Shown here in pieces: positions 1-10,458 of a stretch of DNA of 64,000 nucleotides (positions within the stretch are counted from its first letter, which is position 1; every line of letters begins with the position of its first letter). The DNA comes from Histomonas meleagridis (lineage: Eukaryota; Parabasalia; Tritrichomonadida; Dientamoebidae). The notes beneath the pieces were generated by a model. That model had not been told where the DNA came from. It saw nothing but the letters and a program-made list of their open reading frames with translations, and ran no database searches. The stretch is taken from positions 310,001 through 374,000 of the forward strand of contig WSYJ01000086.1 of the NCBI GenBank assembly GCA_020186115.1, given 5' to 3'. Made by a program: the position numbers and the translations under genes.

Positions 1-159
1 CAACGATAGAATCGAATGAATGAAAAATCATCTGATTTATATTCAAGAACTGAAGCAATAAACCAAGAAAGTTAAATCACAAATACATATAATTAAAGAT
101 TTAAAAATACAAAACCTATTATATGCATACTAAAAAATTAAACAAAATAGACAAAAATG

Positions 160-565
160 CAAAAAATGATTACGTGAATCACAGATGTTTGAAAGAGAGA
201 GATAAAATGAGATAGTAATTATTAAATGAGATATGAAATTATGTGTGTATATTGAAAGTCTAAATGTGATGGATAAAATGATAAAATATATATATTAATA
301 AATTAGGTGTACTAAATCACAAATGAGAAAGACCAAATGATTTAATGAGCTGCACTGAAAGTTGAGATTAAAAACGAGAATATATGACACCCCGGGTAAA
401 CCAACAATTATTGATTCAATATTTGTATATGAATATAATCAGAACAATTTTATATCACATTTCTGAAATTACCAAGGAATTCCCCGCCTTTTTTACACAA
501 TTTTGTTGCTACTGAAATTTCAGGTTTGTCTGTAGCGAAAAACAATTCCTCAAATTTTAATGAAG
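160..565. repeat. Dispersed repeat, copy 1 (flanks or forms the end of the left MULE)
   Basis: This segment matches, in inverted orientation, the sequence at about 51925-52148. Shared blocks include GATGTTTGAAAGAGA near 184, a GTGTATATTGAAAG block near 245, and the GC-rich block GAATTCCCCGCC followed by TTTTTTACACAATTTT (about 478-505), then GGTTTGTCTGTAGC (about 523-536). The left copy carries about 135 extra bases (roughly 285-420). The unusually GC-rich blocks stand out from the AT-rich background. It probably is the end region of a DNA transposon, possibly the MULE that follows. Confidence 0.7.
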
Positions 566-2345
566 ATCTAAAAGGCTAATTGTTTTCGCCATGATCAGCA
601 CATTCAAAAAGTGAAATTTGATTAGAAAAAAATTTATTATATGAAAAAGTTATGTTCAAACGGTTATGAATGTAGTTTGCTATTTTGATGGAAAAAATCA
701 AATACAAAGTTACATCTCTTATTAATGAGTGTAATAAAATTAAAAAAAACAACTTTCCCATTCAACGGGTATATTAGTATAACAGAATTTGTTTCAAATG
801 TTTCAAGAGAATCTAAATTACTTTATTCTGCAGCTCAAACAAGTTGCTGTAACAGAAGATATGTATTCGAATGTACATTTCATTTATTGATCCTGATGAC
901 CATTCTCAAATCGTTTCATATGACTTTTTTTCAGATGAAACAGAAAATTTGTTTAAATTATTATTGAATGATATTAAACAATTTACACAAAAAAAAAATT
1001 TGTTTAATTGTTATGGATAGATATATGGCCCAATTCAATGCAGCTCATAATATCTTTCCTGAGACAATTATTGGATTTTGCTTAGTACACATCCAAAGAA
1101 ATCTTGAATTGCTCCACGACAACAAATTAATAATGGATATATTTTTTCATATTAAAATAATATACAATCTTGTAAAAGCTTTATAGAATATTTGACAAAT
1201 AAAATGAATAACATGGAAAATTCACCTGAAAAAGAACTTCTAAGTGAATTAATTAATTATAGACAACATCGGTTGCCATTGGATATGGCTTTAAAAAGCA
1301 TTCCTATAACTTATTTGAATACTGGAAAAATTGAATGTATTTTTTCGAAATTTGAATCGAATTATATATTGAATAACATTAACAAAATCGATTAAAATAT
1401 TAAATAATCTATCCAATTTATTAATAATTTAATCCATTTTTTTTTAATAAACAATGTTATTGATAATAAATTCATAATTAGACCTAATAAGGAAAATGAT
1501 AAAGTCGGACTTTTATATAAAATAGTAATAACAGATGAATATTTAAAAAACAGTATATATCCTCAAAATTATAATGACATTTGTTGTTGGTGTATTCGCA
1601 GAATACATAATCCTTAATATGCAATACCATGTAGGCATATTTCAAATAATAATAGAATAAAATTTAAAGAAGTACCATCAAGATATATTAGAGAAGAATC
1701 AGAAAAAATAAAAGGAAACTTAAAAATTATTAATAACAATGTTAAGGCTAAAAATAATTATGGTACAATAATGGCAAAAATTGCACCATACGCTGCAATT
1801 GCACATAAATATAATGATATCAAATATGCTTTTTGAAAAATTCTTTCAAGAAGCAGAACAAATTAAAATCATGCCTAATGAAGAATTGCTTTTAACAATA
1901 GCTCAAAAAGGACGTGCAAACACGAATATATCGAAAAACGTTCCATTTGGTAAGAAACAATTAAAGGGTGAAAAATATAGATGTAGCTATTGTGGCAATT
2001 ATGATCATTATATTAAAAAATGTCCATTGCTTAAGAAAAAAAATTAATCGATTACTTTTTTAAATAATAGAATTGTTATGTAATTACATGTAATAAATTC
2101 ATAAAGTGTGAAAATGTGATCTAATTGATTCAATAAGTGTGAAGATGTAATGTAATTGTGTTGTTTCGAATTTAGTTAATTAGTTAATAAACAACAAATT
2201 AATATATAAAGAGGCGCTAAATTGACTTTTTGTGCAGGAAATTTGTTTTTGATTAAATTTGAATTCAAAAAGCGGTTTCATGACGAAAACAATTAGCTGA
2301 TTTAAAATTTCATTTGAATTGAGTATTGTACGATACAATTCATAA
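541..2345 (+). mobile_element. Decayed Mutator-like (MULE) DNA transposon
   Basis: The body encodes remains of a MULE-type transposase (see the next entry). A 20-base motif, GCTAATTGTTTTCGCCATGA at 575-594, recurs as its reverse complement with one mismatch at 2278-2297. The flanking bases are also partly complementary, which is what terminal inverted repeats of this element would look like. The exact borders and target duplication are not resolved. A related copy on the other strand occupies the right end of the window (62380-64000). Confidence 0.6.
725..2047 (+). pseudogene. MULE transposase with SWIM finger and CCHC zinc knuckle, frameshifted
   Basis: Several frames must be combined to read this gene. 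Around 870-990 one frame reads a segment with FFSDETENL, typical before the second catalytic aspartate region. After a frameshift in the A-run near 985-1000 comes MDRYMAQFNAAHNIFP and then GFCLVHIQRNL, the C-x2-H block of MULE transposases. At 1576-1640 a SWIM-type zinc finger (CCWC ... PCRHI) is broken by a stop. The last open piece (1781-2047) ends in a CCHC knuckle, Cys-x2-Cys-x4-His-x4-Cys, at 1982-2023. MULE transposases cut and rejoin DNA through a DDE core; this copy has stops near 967, 1188, 1395 and 1618 and cannot be active. The domain order matches the right-end copy. Confidence 0.75.
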
Positions 2346-3246
2346 ACGGTCATCTAAGCTAAGACTGGACGTACCAATTAACCACATCTAAACCAGTATA
2401 TACGAGTATTGTTAAAGAAATGTTTAAAATATTTTTTTATTAGTCTCGCTCACTCGTTTCCGAACGAATTCTGATCTGGATCTGTAACCGCAAAGTCTAT
2501 TCAAAAAGTCATTTTTTCTCCTATGTCCTTAGAGCCTCCAATAATGAATAAATTGTTTCAAGAATTATCCTATTCATAGAACAAATCAATTATCAAAAAT
2601 TTCAAAGACAGATTTTTGAATTTTTGCTCTGGTAAAGATATTGAAAATATAGTATAACTTAAAAACAGAATGAAAACTAAAGAAAAATTATATAAATTAT
2701 TATTAACTATTATTAGTTCTATATATTTATTGAATTTAAACTTCTATTTTTATTTATTGAACCCAAAATAGCATTTTAGAGATTGCTGTGAAAAAAATGA
2801 GATAACAAATAATTTTAGTGAATATAGTACATATGCTTATTGATTTATATTTCTTTAAATTTATTTCAGTAAAAAATAAAAAAAATTGATTTTCTGATTT
2901 GAAGCAACTGTTTATTTGGTTGACAGCTACCATTTTTGAATGAAGATATTATGAAATATATTTCACTAAGTCCGTTGCCGTGTTTGAATGCGTTCTGAAA
3001 AGTATTTCACAGTGTTTGTTTAATCTATGGCGTGCGCACGTTTATAATCCTAAACCGCTTTCTGAAGGGTGTTTTCGTTGGCCAGTGGGGGATTTTTACT
3101 TGTTAGGGACTGTACATTGATTTTTAACTCTGATGCAAACAACGGCATTCAAATAAATGCATATGCATATTCGGACCTATTCTTAATTAATGTTAGATGG
3201 TTCTTTTAAATAAATAAATATCATCCGAATTCTTCAAAATCGAAAA
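2346..3246. other. Intergenic, no protein gene; contains a GC-richer island
   Basis: No coding region of credible length lies here. Most is AT-rich. A block at about 2968-3115 is distinctly richer in G+C (for example GGCGTGCGCACG and GGCCAGTGGGGG) and sits just upstream of tRNA-Pro. It could be a structured RNA gene or a transposon remnant. I recognise no snRNA, RNase P or SRP signature in it. Confidence 0.5.
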
Positions 3247-3318
3247 GGGTGATTGGTCTAGTGGAATGATTCTCGCTTTGGGTGCGAGAGGTCTCGGGTT
3301 CGATTCCCGAATCGCCCC
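3247..3318 (+). tRNA. tRNA-Pro (anticodon TGG)
   Basis: A full cloverleaf can be drawn. The acceptor arms GGGTGAT and ATCGCCC pair, with one G-T pair. The anticodon stem TCTCGC/GCGAGA closes the loop TTTGGGT, giving anticodon TGG for proline. The T arm is TCGGG-TTCGATT-CCCGA. It is 72 nt with no CCA encoded, as expected for a nuclear tRNA. It lies 56 bp upstream of the next protein gene on the same strand and is followed by a T-run near 3322. Confidence 0.95.
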
Positions 3319-3374
3319 AACTTTTTGCATTTTTTTTGGCTTAGTTTCACATTTCAATGGTTTAGAAAGATCTT

Positions 3375-4793
3375 ATGCTCACAACCAATTACAAATGCAA
3401 AAAAATTTCATCATTTTCCAAAAGGAATAAAGATATTATCGAACCTGATACAATGCTAAATTCAAATCCATTAATTTTGTCACAATCTTTTTCTGAAATC
3501 ATGAATAATTATAAAATAAATAACTTTGAAAAATTTTGTCAAAAACTTGAAGAACTCAAAGAAAATCTTTCCAAAATACAAGAATTTGATTTTCCTCAAG
3601 AAAAAAATAATATCAATTTTTTGCATTTTTTAATATCAATTTTATCTGATTGTAATTCACCTAATATTACAAGATGCGCTTTTGATTTAATTCAAGCGCT
3701 TCTCTCTTTCAACGGTATCATTGGTTCTTATTTTCTTCAAACTCCAATTATTGAATCTGTAATTGCACATTTACGAATGGATGAATTTCCTTTTAAAGCC
3801 AATGCATTTTCTGTTTTACGAAGTATTGTTTCATGTAATTCCAAACCACTTATACCAAATGCTCCAGATGATGAATCAGTTCAACGAGTATTCAATATAA
3901 TTACATTTCAAGAGCTCAAAGACATTGCGTTTAGTATCGAATGTCATGACGAACTTCTTTTATTCCTTTATAATTGCACAAAGTTTGAACCAAGTGTCGA
4001 TGTTGAAATCGAAATTCTTGAATATATTAACAAAATTTATGAAAAAGATGATAAAAAGTTAGAGTTCTTAATGATATGGATACTTAAACAACTTACAGAT
4101 TTTCGTAATCAATTTCCGTTAGATATGTTTTATCAAACAGACCTTCCTATTTTTATTAATGACATGCTTTTTTTCGAAAAGAAATATATTTATCCTGCGT
4201 TATCAACGATTATTAATTTATGTCAAATGAATGGAACTCAAAAATTAGTATTTGATATTGGCCGAATAGGGAACCTAGCTTTTTCCGAAGAAGACATACC
4301 TTATAGCACTGTAGTTCTCGCATTTGATTCAATAACGGAATTAATGAAAAGGGAAAAATCAGTTTTTGACTGGTTTACGGAAAATTCGGTTTGGGAAAAG
4401 TGCATAACCGATTTTGACATGGCACCTTTTGTTATAAAGCCCTCAATTTCGAATCTTATTTCAAATTACATCACAATGTGTAAACTCGATACATTAATAG
4501 AGATGGTTAAAAAAGGTCTTATTATAATGCTTAGTAATACAATTGAAATTGATTTACAAAGTTTGGCCAAACCTGCAATTATTGCAATGAAAGCTTTAGC
4601 TGATCAGTTTTCGGACCATGGAGATGAAGGATATTTCGAGAACATAGCTGCGGAGCAATTCCAAAGTTTTGATTTCTTATGTAGTCTGATAGATAATTCA
4701 GATAATTTTGAGATTGCTAAACTAGCTGCAGATCTCCAATCAATACTTTTGAACTTGCCAAATGGATTATTTAGAAGCCAAATAGATATTTGA
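3375..4793 (+). CDS. Armadillo-like helical repeat protein, function unknown
   Basis: This frame encodes 472 residues from the ATG at 3375. I see no catalytic motif. After a basic, Ser-rich N-terminus (about 1-35) the protein is almost wholly helical, with repeating amphipathic segments of the armadillo/HEAT kind (examples: RCAFDLIQALLSF, FSVLRSIVSC, AIIAMKALADQF). Trichomonads have large families of uncharacterised armadillo-like proteins, and this fits that class. There is no signal peptide or membrane segment. It begins shortly after tRNA-Pro and its frame is undamaged, so it is probably a real gene. A scaffold or adaptor role is an inference from the fold only. Confidence 0.8.
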   Translation: MLTTNYKCKKISSFSKRNKDIIEPDTMLNSNPLILSQSFSEIMNNYKINNFEKFCQKLEELKENLSKIQEFDFPQEKNNINFLHFLISILSDCNSPNITRCAFDLIQALLSFNGIIGSYFLQTPIIESVIAHLRMDEFPFKANAFSVLRSIVSCNSKPLIPNAPDDESVQRVFNIITFQELKDIAFSIECHDELLLFLYNCTKFEPSVDVEIEILEYINKIYEKDDKKLEFLMIWILKQLTDFRNQFPLDMFYQTDLPIFINDMLFFEKKYIYPALSTIINLCQMNGTQKLVFDIGRIGNLAFSEEDIPYSTVVLAFDSITELMKREKSVFDWFTENSVWEKCITDFDMAPFVIKPSISNLISNYITMCKLDTLIEMVKKGLIIMLSNTIEIDLQSLAKPAIIAMKALADQFSDHGDEGYFENIAAEQFQSFDFLCSLIDNSDNFEIAKLAADLQSILLNLPNGLFRSQIDI

Positions 4794-5142
4794 ATAAATT
4801 AAAAATATTTTTCTTATAAAACCAAAAATAAAATCCTATTTAAAGAAAATAACTACAAAATGATTTTAATGTTATTAATAATTGAGATTCCCCATTTTGT
4901 ACAAAATGTGAAAGTTCAGAAGATTTATAATAATTATTTTAGAATTCAACAAGATGATTATGATGAATCCAAACTTTTAAAGTTAGGTTTTAATGAACAT
5001 AGCTACAGAAATGATTTCCATAGTTTAATATTAAACAAAGCGTCAAATAAATCATAAGCAATTCTCAAACGAATTACATAACAAAAATAATTATTCAAAG
5101 CAAAATTACATAATAAAAACAATGTTTATTAAATACAATATT

Positions 5143-7185
5143 CTATTTATATCGTGTTATAATAAATGGCGCTGGATCGCCAGGATGAAATTCTGATTCG
5201 CAAAAGAAACAACCTGTTGATTTTCTCGTAGCTTCAATTTCATTATTCTTTTTAGCAACGAAATTTACATTATTCATTAAACTTTCATTCTCTTTATTAA
5301 GTTGTTGATTCATTTCTGCCATTGTTTGTACTTTCTTTCGAAGCTCATTAATTTCTTGTTGTTTTTCATTCATCATCTGAACAAATACTTGTTGTGGTTG
5401 ACTTGAATTCATTAATTGCTGCTTTAAGTTATTAAGTTCATCTTCTTTTTCAGTAATTTTTTGTTGCAATTTTGAACATTCTTCTTTTAATTGATTATTC
5501 GACTTTGTAAGTTGCATAACTCTTTTTGCAAGCATTACACTTTGTTTAATACGTCTATTTGCATCAGATGGAACAGCAAGCGGACCAAAATCATTAAGTT
5601 GTAAAGTTTCGATTGCTATATCAAGTTCACTTTCTAGTTTATCATACATTACAACTTTTTCGGATAAACTTTTGATTTGTTGATCTCTAATTTTAATTTC
5701 ATTTTCTAATTTATACATTTCTTGTTTAACAATATCAAACTTAGCAGATAATGCATCTCTTTCATCAGTAATGTCTTCATGATTCATTTTAAGTTCTTCA
5801 TAAACAAGTTTTATTCTTTCCAATTCATATGATTTAATTTTGTTATCACTTGAAAGATGTGTTAATTCAGCTTCATGTGAAAGTTGTAATGTTTGATATT
5901 CTGCTTGTAACTTAGACTTTTCTTCTTCTGTTCTTCTAATATCTAATCTAAGTTGTTTATTCTCTTCAATGACATTATTATATGACTTTGTAAGAACATT
6001 TATCTCGCGTTCTCTCATTTGTTCAGTAACTTTTTGTATGTATTCGACATCATTTCGACTTCTTTGTGATAATTGTTCAACTTCTGATTTTAACATTGTG
6101 CCCATTTCATTCCGTCTCTCTTCTGATGTTTGAATAAATCGATGAAAAAACTCATCACGCGTTTTCTTTAATTCCGATATTTCATGATATTGTTGTGACA
6201 AAATTGCTTCTTGACGATTTGTTAAGGTTTGTAATGATTGAAGTTGCGCATTTAAAGATGTGACTTCTGTTTTATAATGATTTATATTACTTTCAAGCTC
6301 CTTGCATTTTCGATTTAATTCTTCTTTTTGAAGATTGGATTCTTCAAGTCGTGCAAGTGTAACTTGATATGAACCGCGTAATCCTGCACGTTCATTTTCT
6401 AGTTTAATGATTTTTTCAGCTTGACCTTTTGGTGTTAATTCAACTGGCTTTGGTGATATTTTTTTGGTTAAAGAGGCAAGTCTTGATTCAAGCGATATCC
6501 GTAATTCGCGTTCCGATAAAAGCTCGGTTTGTAAACTATTCAATTCGTTTTGGAGATCTTGATTTGTAGTTTCAAATTTGTTGTTGACTTCTTCTAATTG
6601 TTGGATGTTATTCGGTGGCTTTTGTTGATACTCATAAAGTTGAATTGATAGGAATTGTTGAAGAGTTAAATTAGAAGGTGGACTTGTGATTAATGATTCA
6701 TATTCTTGTTTTGTTAAATTAGGAAGCTTATCAAATGTGAGATTTTCACGGTACTCATTGTTTAGTAGTTTGAGTCTTTTGATTTCTTTGGATGCATTTG
6801 CCTCGATTAATTCTTTTTCCTTGTTAAAATCTTTTGTTAACTTGCTAATTCTTTCTTCAAATTTCTCTTTTAAAAACTTAATTGATTGGTTTGTATCTCT
6901 TAACTTTTTATATAGAGAATCTAATTGTTGATTATGTCGTCTTCTAATTGCTTCAATTACTAAATCTCTCTGATTAATTTGATGTTCAAAAGAGCTTATG
7001 TTACTACTTGAAATTCCTGTAAGAGAACTAATTTTTAAATTGGAGTCTGTATCTGAATGATTTGATGATACACTTGATGCTTCTGAAATCGTCTCTAAAT
7101 TAATTAATGATGAAGAAAACTTGGAAAGGCCCAGTTGTTGTACAATGTTTTTGATAGCTTCATTGCTATTTGAATCATTATCCAT
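5143..7185 (-). CDS. Coiled-coil protein, 680 aa, with short Cys-containing C-terminal tail
   Basis: Reading from the ATG at 7185, the first ~75 residues are Ser/Asn-rich and probably disordered. From about residue 75 to 645 the protein is almost continuous coiled coil (high Glu, Lys, Gln, Leu with heptad spacing; for example ELEKSKLQ-like stretches and LESRLASLTKK). The last ~25 residues break the pattern with CFFCESEFHPGDPAPF, a small Cys-x2-Cys element conceivably binding a metal or partner. A structural role in the cytoskeleton or Golgi, like other long coiled-coil proteins, is plausible but unproven. The start is supported by an initiator-like TCATTA just upstream. Confidence 0.85.
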   Translation of the reverse strand: MDNDSNSNEAIKNIVQQLGLSKFSSSLINLETISEASSVSSNHSDTDSNLKISSLTGISSSNISSFEHQINQRDLVIEAIRRRHNQQLDSLYKKLRDTNQSIKFLKEKFEERISKLTKDFNKEKELIEANASKEIKRLKLLNNEYRENLTFDKLPNLTKQEYESLITSPPSNLTLQQFLSIQLYEYQQKPPNNIQQLEEVNNKFETTNQDLQNELNSLQTELLSERELRISLESRLASLTKKISPKPVELTPKGQAEKIIKLENERAGLRGSYQVTLARLEESNLQKEELNRKCKELESNINHYKTEVTSLNAQLQSLQTLTNRQEAILSQQYHEISELKKTRDEFFHRFIQTSEERRNEMGTMLKSEVEQLSQRSRNDVEYIQKVTEQMREREINVLTKSYNNVIEENKQLRLDIRRTEEEKSKLQAEYQTLQLSHEAELTHLSSDNKIKSYELERIKLVYEELKMNHEDITDERDALSAKFDIVKQEMYKLENEIKIRDQQIKSLSEKVVMYDKLESELDIAIETLQLNDFGPLAVPSDANRRIKQSVMLAKRVMQLTKSNNQLKEECSKLQQKITEKEDELNNLKQQLMNSSQPQQVFVQMMNEKQQEINELRKKVQTMAEMNQQLNKENESLMNNVNFVAKKNNEIEATRKSTGCFFCESEFHPGDPAPFIITRYK

Positions 7186-7191
7186 CGATTA

Positions 7192-7198
7192 ATGAATT
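7192..7198 (-). promoter_or_regulatory. Initiator-like motif of the coiled-coil gene
   Basis: On the minus strand TTCATTAATCG immediately precedes the ATG at 7185. TCATTA matches the Trichomonas vaginalis initiator TCA(+1)-Py-(T/A), which typically lies within 20 bases of the start codon. Confidence 0.4.
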
Positions 7199-9156
7199 CT
7201 TTATTTATATTTTAACGTCCAATAGTACGTACTATTCACTTTTATTACGGTTTGAAATTACGATACATCAACAAATGAACAGTTGATGGTATTCAAAAAC
7301 CATAATTACATAGATCAGCAGCTGATGGTGTCAGTTAATTTATACAAAATATTTAAAATATTGAAAAACAAATCCTTGCTTATTAAATTGTAATTAATTT
7401 TCATTGATATGAGGAAAAAAAAATGTTGTATTCTTCAGAGATGACATCAAACTTATACTTTTTTTAGGTTATATATGCATGAATTAAGTTATATATTAAA
7501 TATGAAAGGGCTTAAGGAAAATCTGAAGGAAAATGAAATATAAAGTATACGAATTCTTTTAAAAGATACTTTAAAAAACAAGTATTCCCGGAGGACAATA
7601 GTACTTGAATTAATTTTTAAATATATCAAAATGATCCAAAATAAAAGATGATAAATTATTTCCATATGAAATTTTATCTAAAGCTATTCATGAAAAAATT
7701 TTGGATAATTATGATATTGTAATTTTATGATAGCTTGTACGCCTTATTTTATATTTTTTAAATTTCTAAAATAAATGATATTGTTTTTTTGAATAATGAG
7801 AATTTCCAAAATTTAACAAAATCCAGAATATGATTTTGAAAAATTTAAATAAAAAAGATATAAAAGCAAAACTCATAATTTATCAAAGTTTGGATTTATT
7901 TTTTGCCGAAGAATATATAATTTTTTCTCAATCAGTCTTATTTCATCATTTCCCAAATAATTTCTGAATTTTTAATTTCTTAATAGATTAAGATATTATT
8001 CTTAGTTTTTTATTAATTATAGATGCAACTATGTATTTATATATTATATATCCATTATATCAAGATCGTATGATGATCTCCATATACGATTATAATCCGA
8101 TTATAAGTTACTGATATCATTATACATGTTCAAGCGGTTTAAAGTCAAATTTGAATGAGTAAATGAATAAAAATCACTCAATCTGCTCGTATCGTTATCA
8201 AAAACAATTTCAGAATAAAGCTTGCTCAAGAAACTGTTGTATTGACTCATATTCGGAGAAATAGATAAATTAACAACATTACGAATAATGTCAAATAAGT
8301 TGAAAAATGTAATATATTCAAAATTTGAAAGCACATGAGTAATATGAGATAAAAGGAATTGATAAACAAATCTCAAGTCAATATTTTAAAGATCATTTGC
8401 AAATTAAATTTGTATAGATATTCATTCAATAAAAATGAACTTTTTGCTAAAATACAAAAATTAAGAAAAAAAAAAAAAAAAAAAATCGAGGAAAGGGTAA
8501 AATTTTGATAATATTTACCATCATTCAAATTCGCTCCTATCGTCACTTATCGTTGTTGCTATCGTTTGATATAAACCATGCAAAAGTCGATTTTTATAGC
8601 TTTTTGGAATGAAAGAATAAATTTATCTCGTGCTAGTCATGATATAATTCTTAGATTTATATTAATTATATCTGTAACTATGTATAGATATTATATATCC
8701 ATGATATCAAGATTATAGGATGATCACTATATACGAATTGCTGAAATCGAAACTCAATTTTATATATATGTATTAATAGATTAAAGAGATTGTATCATTA
8801 AAATATTTCAAAAATGGAAGATTTTATTGGTACATCATTCGGTATTTTTGTTTATTCGACCTGGAAAATTATATTTTAGTAACTCAGCATTATTTAGAAA
8901 ATGACTCTGCACAACATATACACGCCGAAAAGTATGGTTATTGACAGTATTTTATGCAAAAATTACTTGAAATCATGAATTTATTTTTAAAAATAACTTT
9001 TGATAATGAAAATTTATTGTACAAAAGTTATTTTTTATTATTACCAAATTTTCGAAAACTTTTTTTTTTGACAAAGATGTTTTCACATTTTTGCGTCACT
9101 TCTTATATCATTGTGCGCATTCAAAGATGTTATCAAGGAATTTTATAGATCTATTG
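7199..9156. other. Long AT-rich intergenic region with a diverged direct repeat
   Basis: About 2 kb without a convincing gene. A roughly 95-bp direct repeat is present: about 8000-8095 and about 8645-8740 share ATTAATTATA, AACTATGTAT, ATTATATATCCAT and ATATCAAGAT blocks in the same order. A run of 18 A occurs at about 8466-8483. Short open frames here show no protein-like composition. Confidence 0.55.
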
Positions 9157-10200
9157 TTATATGGCAGCTTCAATTCTTAGAAATTGGATTATATATATAA
9201 CTGTATTTATTATGATTAAGAAACTGAATATTATTCCGTGTATCAAGGAGATCGCCAAGGCATCAATTCCTAATCCTTGGAATTTCTTATATAGATATTT
9301 ATCATTTCCTACGTCAGAAGCATTCGCGAGAATTATTAATGTGATTCCGATTCCCATTTGAATGATATTCAACACACCATTCATATGGATTCCTTTAATA
9401 TATACTTCCTCTAATGAGATTTTATCAATTGGGAAAATAAAGAAAAATATATTAATGAAAAGAATTATTATTGAAATGGCTTCAATAAAAATCGTAAGTT
9501 TATACAAATTAATTTCTTGAAAATTCGATTTGATTTCATTATTTACTAAAATAAAAGCTGAATGAAATATTAATGGAACACATGTTAATAAGGAAAAATG
9601 GAAGTATATGCCGAAAAATGTGAGATCAAATGATGAGTTTGTCGATAAATATTCGCAATGAGAAATTAATCTGATACATGATGGGAAAATTTTATTAAGG
9701 CCAATGTTGTTTTTTGTGGAACATGAAATGTATGTAGAAAAATTATGTTGGCGAGCAAATTGCCTTGCTTCGAAATCAGAAATATGATTTTGATTTCCAG
9801 GTTGTCTTAAATCTGACTTAGTCCCAATTAGAATAATATTTTTAGTTTGGCGATATTCGCTAATTTTAGGAATATATTTTGATATAAGATGATTAAACGA
9901 TTTCTTAGAATTAAGAGCAAAACAAAGAAGAACAACATTACTTGGAAAATAAAGATGAACCAAACTTTCCACTTTGAAACTTGAATCCCATAACCTAAGT
10001 GTATATGGCTTATTGTCGATGTTTACATCTTTTCGGATATTTTTCAGAATTTTCGGAATTTTTCCAGTAAAAGGATTTTTGTTTAAGCCCAACTTCATGA
10101 TAAGAGATGTTTTACCGACTCCTTCATCTCTAACAACAAGAATTTTAGCTTCTTTTTTCAATTTTATTGAAGTAAATGACCAAGTAATGATTGAAATCAA
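9157..10200 (-). CDS. Rho/Ras-like small GTPase domain fused to about four transmembrane helices; no ATG found
   Basis: The frame opens near 10200 but its first ATG lies after the nucleotide-binding loop, so the true start is missing or altered; treat as partial. Residues ~20-185 form a divergent Rho-type G domain: P-loop DEGVGKTS, a switch II region WDSSFKVE instead of DTAGQE, G4 GTKSDLR (TKxD) and G5 CSTKNN. Ras-family catalytic Gln is absent. Residues ~190-347 carry about four hydrophobic helices (near 195-220, 230-258, 275-295, 315-340) with a basic loop between some of them. Canonical Rho proteins end in a prenylated CaaX tail, so this membrane module may replace lipid anchoring. Loss of the switch Gln suggests slow or no hydrolysis. 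It could be a genuine receptor-like GTPase or a decaying fusion. Confidence 0.65.
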   Translation of the reverse strand: MISIITWSFTSIKLKKEAKILVVRDEGVGKTSLIMKLGLNKNPFTGKIPKILKNIRKDVNIDNKPYTLRLWDSSFKVESLVHLYFPSNVVLLCFALNSKKSFNHLISKYIPKISEYRQTKNIILIGTKSDLRQPGNQNHISDFEARQFARQHNFSTYISCSTKNNIGLNKIFPSCIRLISHCEYLSTNSSFDLTFFGIYFHFSLLTCVPLIFHSAFILVNNEIKSNFQEINLYKLTIFIEAISIIILFINIFFFIFPIDKISLEEVYIKGIHMNGVLNIIQMGIGITLIILANASDVGNDKYLYKKFQGLGIDALAISLIHGIIFSFLIIINTVIYIIQFLRIEAAI

Positions 10201-10448
10201 TGAAGCAAAAAAATTAAATAATATTTATTTCTTATATTTTTATTTTATAAATAAGAACAAATAATGTCGAAAGCAGGAATGATAAATATAAAAAATCTAT
10301 AGATTCTCTCGAAAACCAACTTTGGATTAGGATTTTTATAAAAATATATTTAAAATATTGAATTATGAGCGATGATAAGAATCCAATTTTTGCCGTTTGC
10401 TGAATTTGTCAAAAATTTCAGTACATTGCGGTTCTTTTGGATTTGATT

Positions 10449-10454
10449 TCACAT
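10449..10454 (+). promoter_or_regulatory. Initiator-like motif of the Ser-rich protein gene
   Basis: TCACAT lies 8 bases before the ATG at 10459 when the A is taken as +1. It matches the trichomonad initiator TCA-Py-(T/A) at the expected distance. Confidence 0.4.
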
Positions 10455-10458
10455 CCAT

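Noticed and set aside
4860-5057. 65-codon plus-strand frame after the armadillo-like gene
   Set aside because: No motif and AT-biased residues; probably chance, or a faint relic that cannot be supported.
8101-8376. 91-codon minus-strand frame
   Set aside because: It lacks an ATG at its start, overlaps the direct-repeat region and has no recognisable motif.
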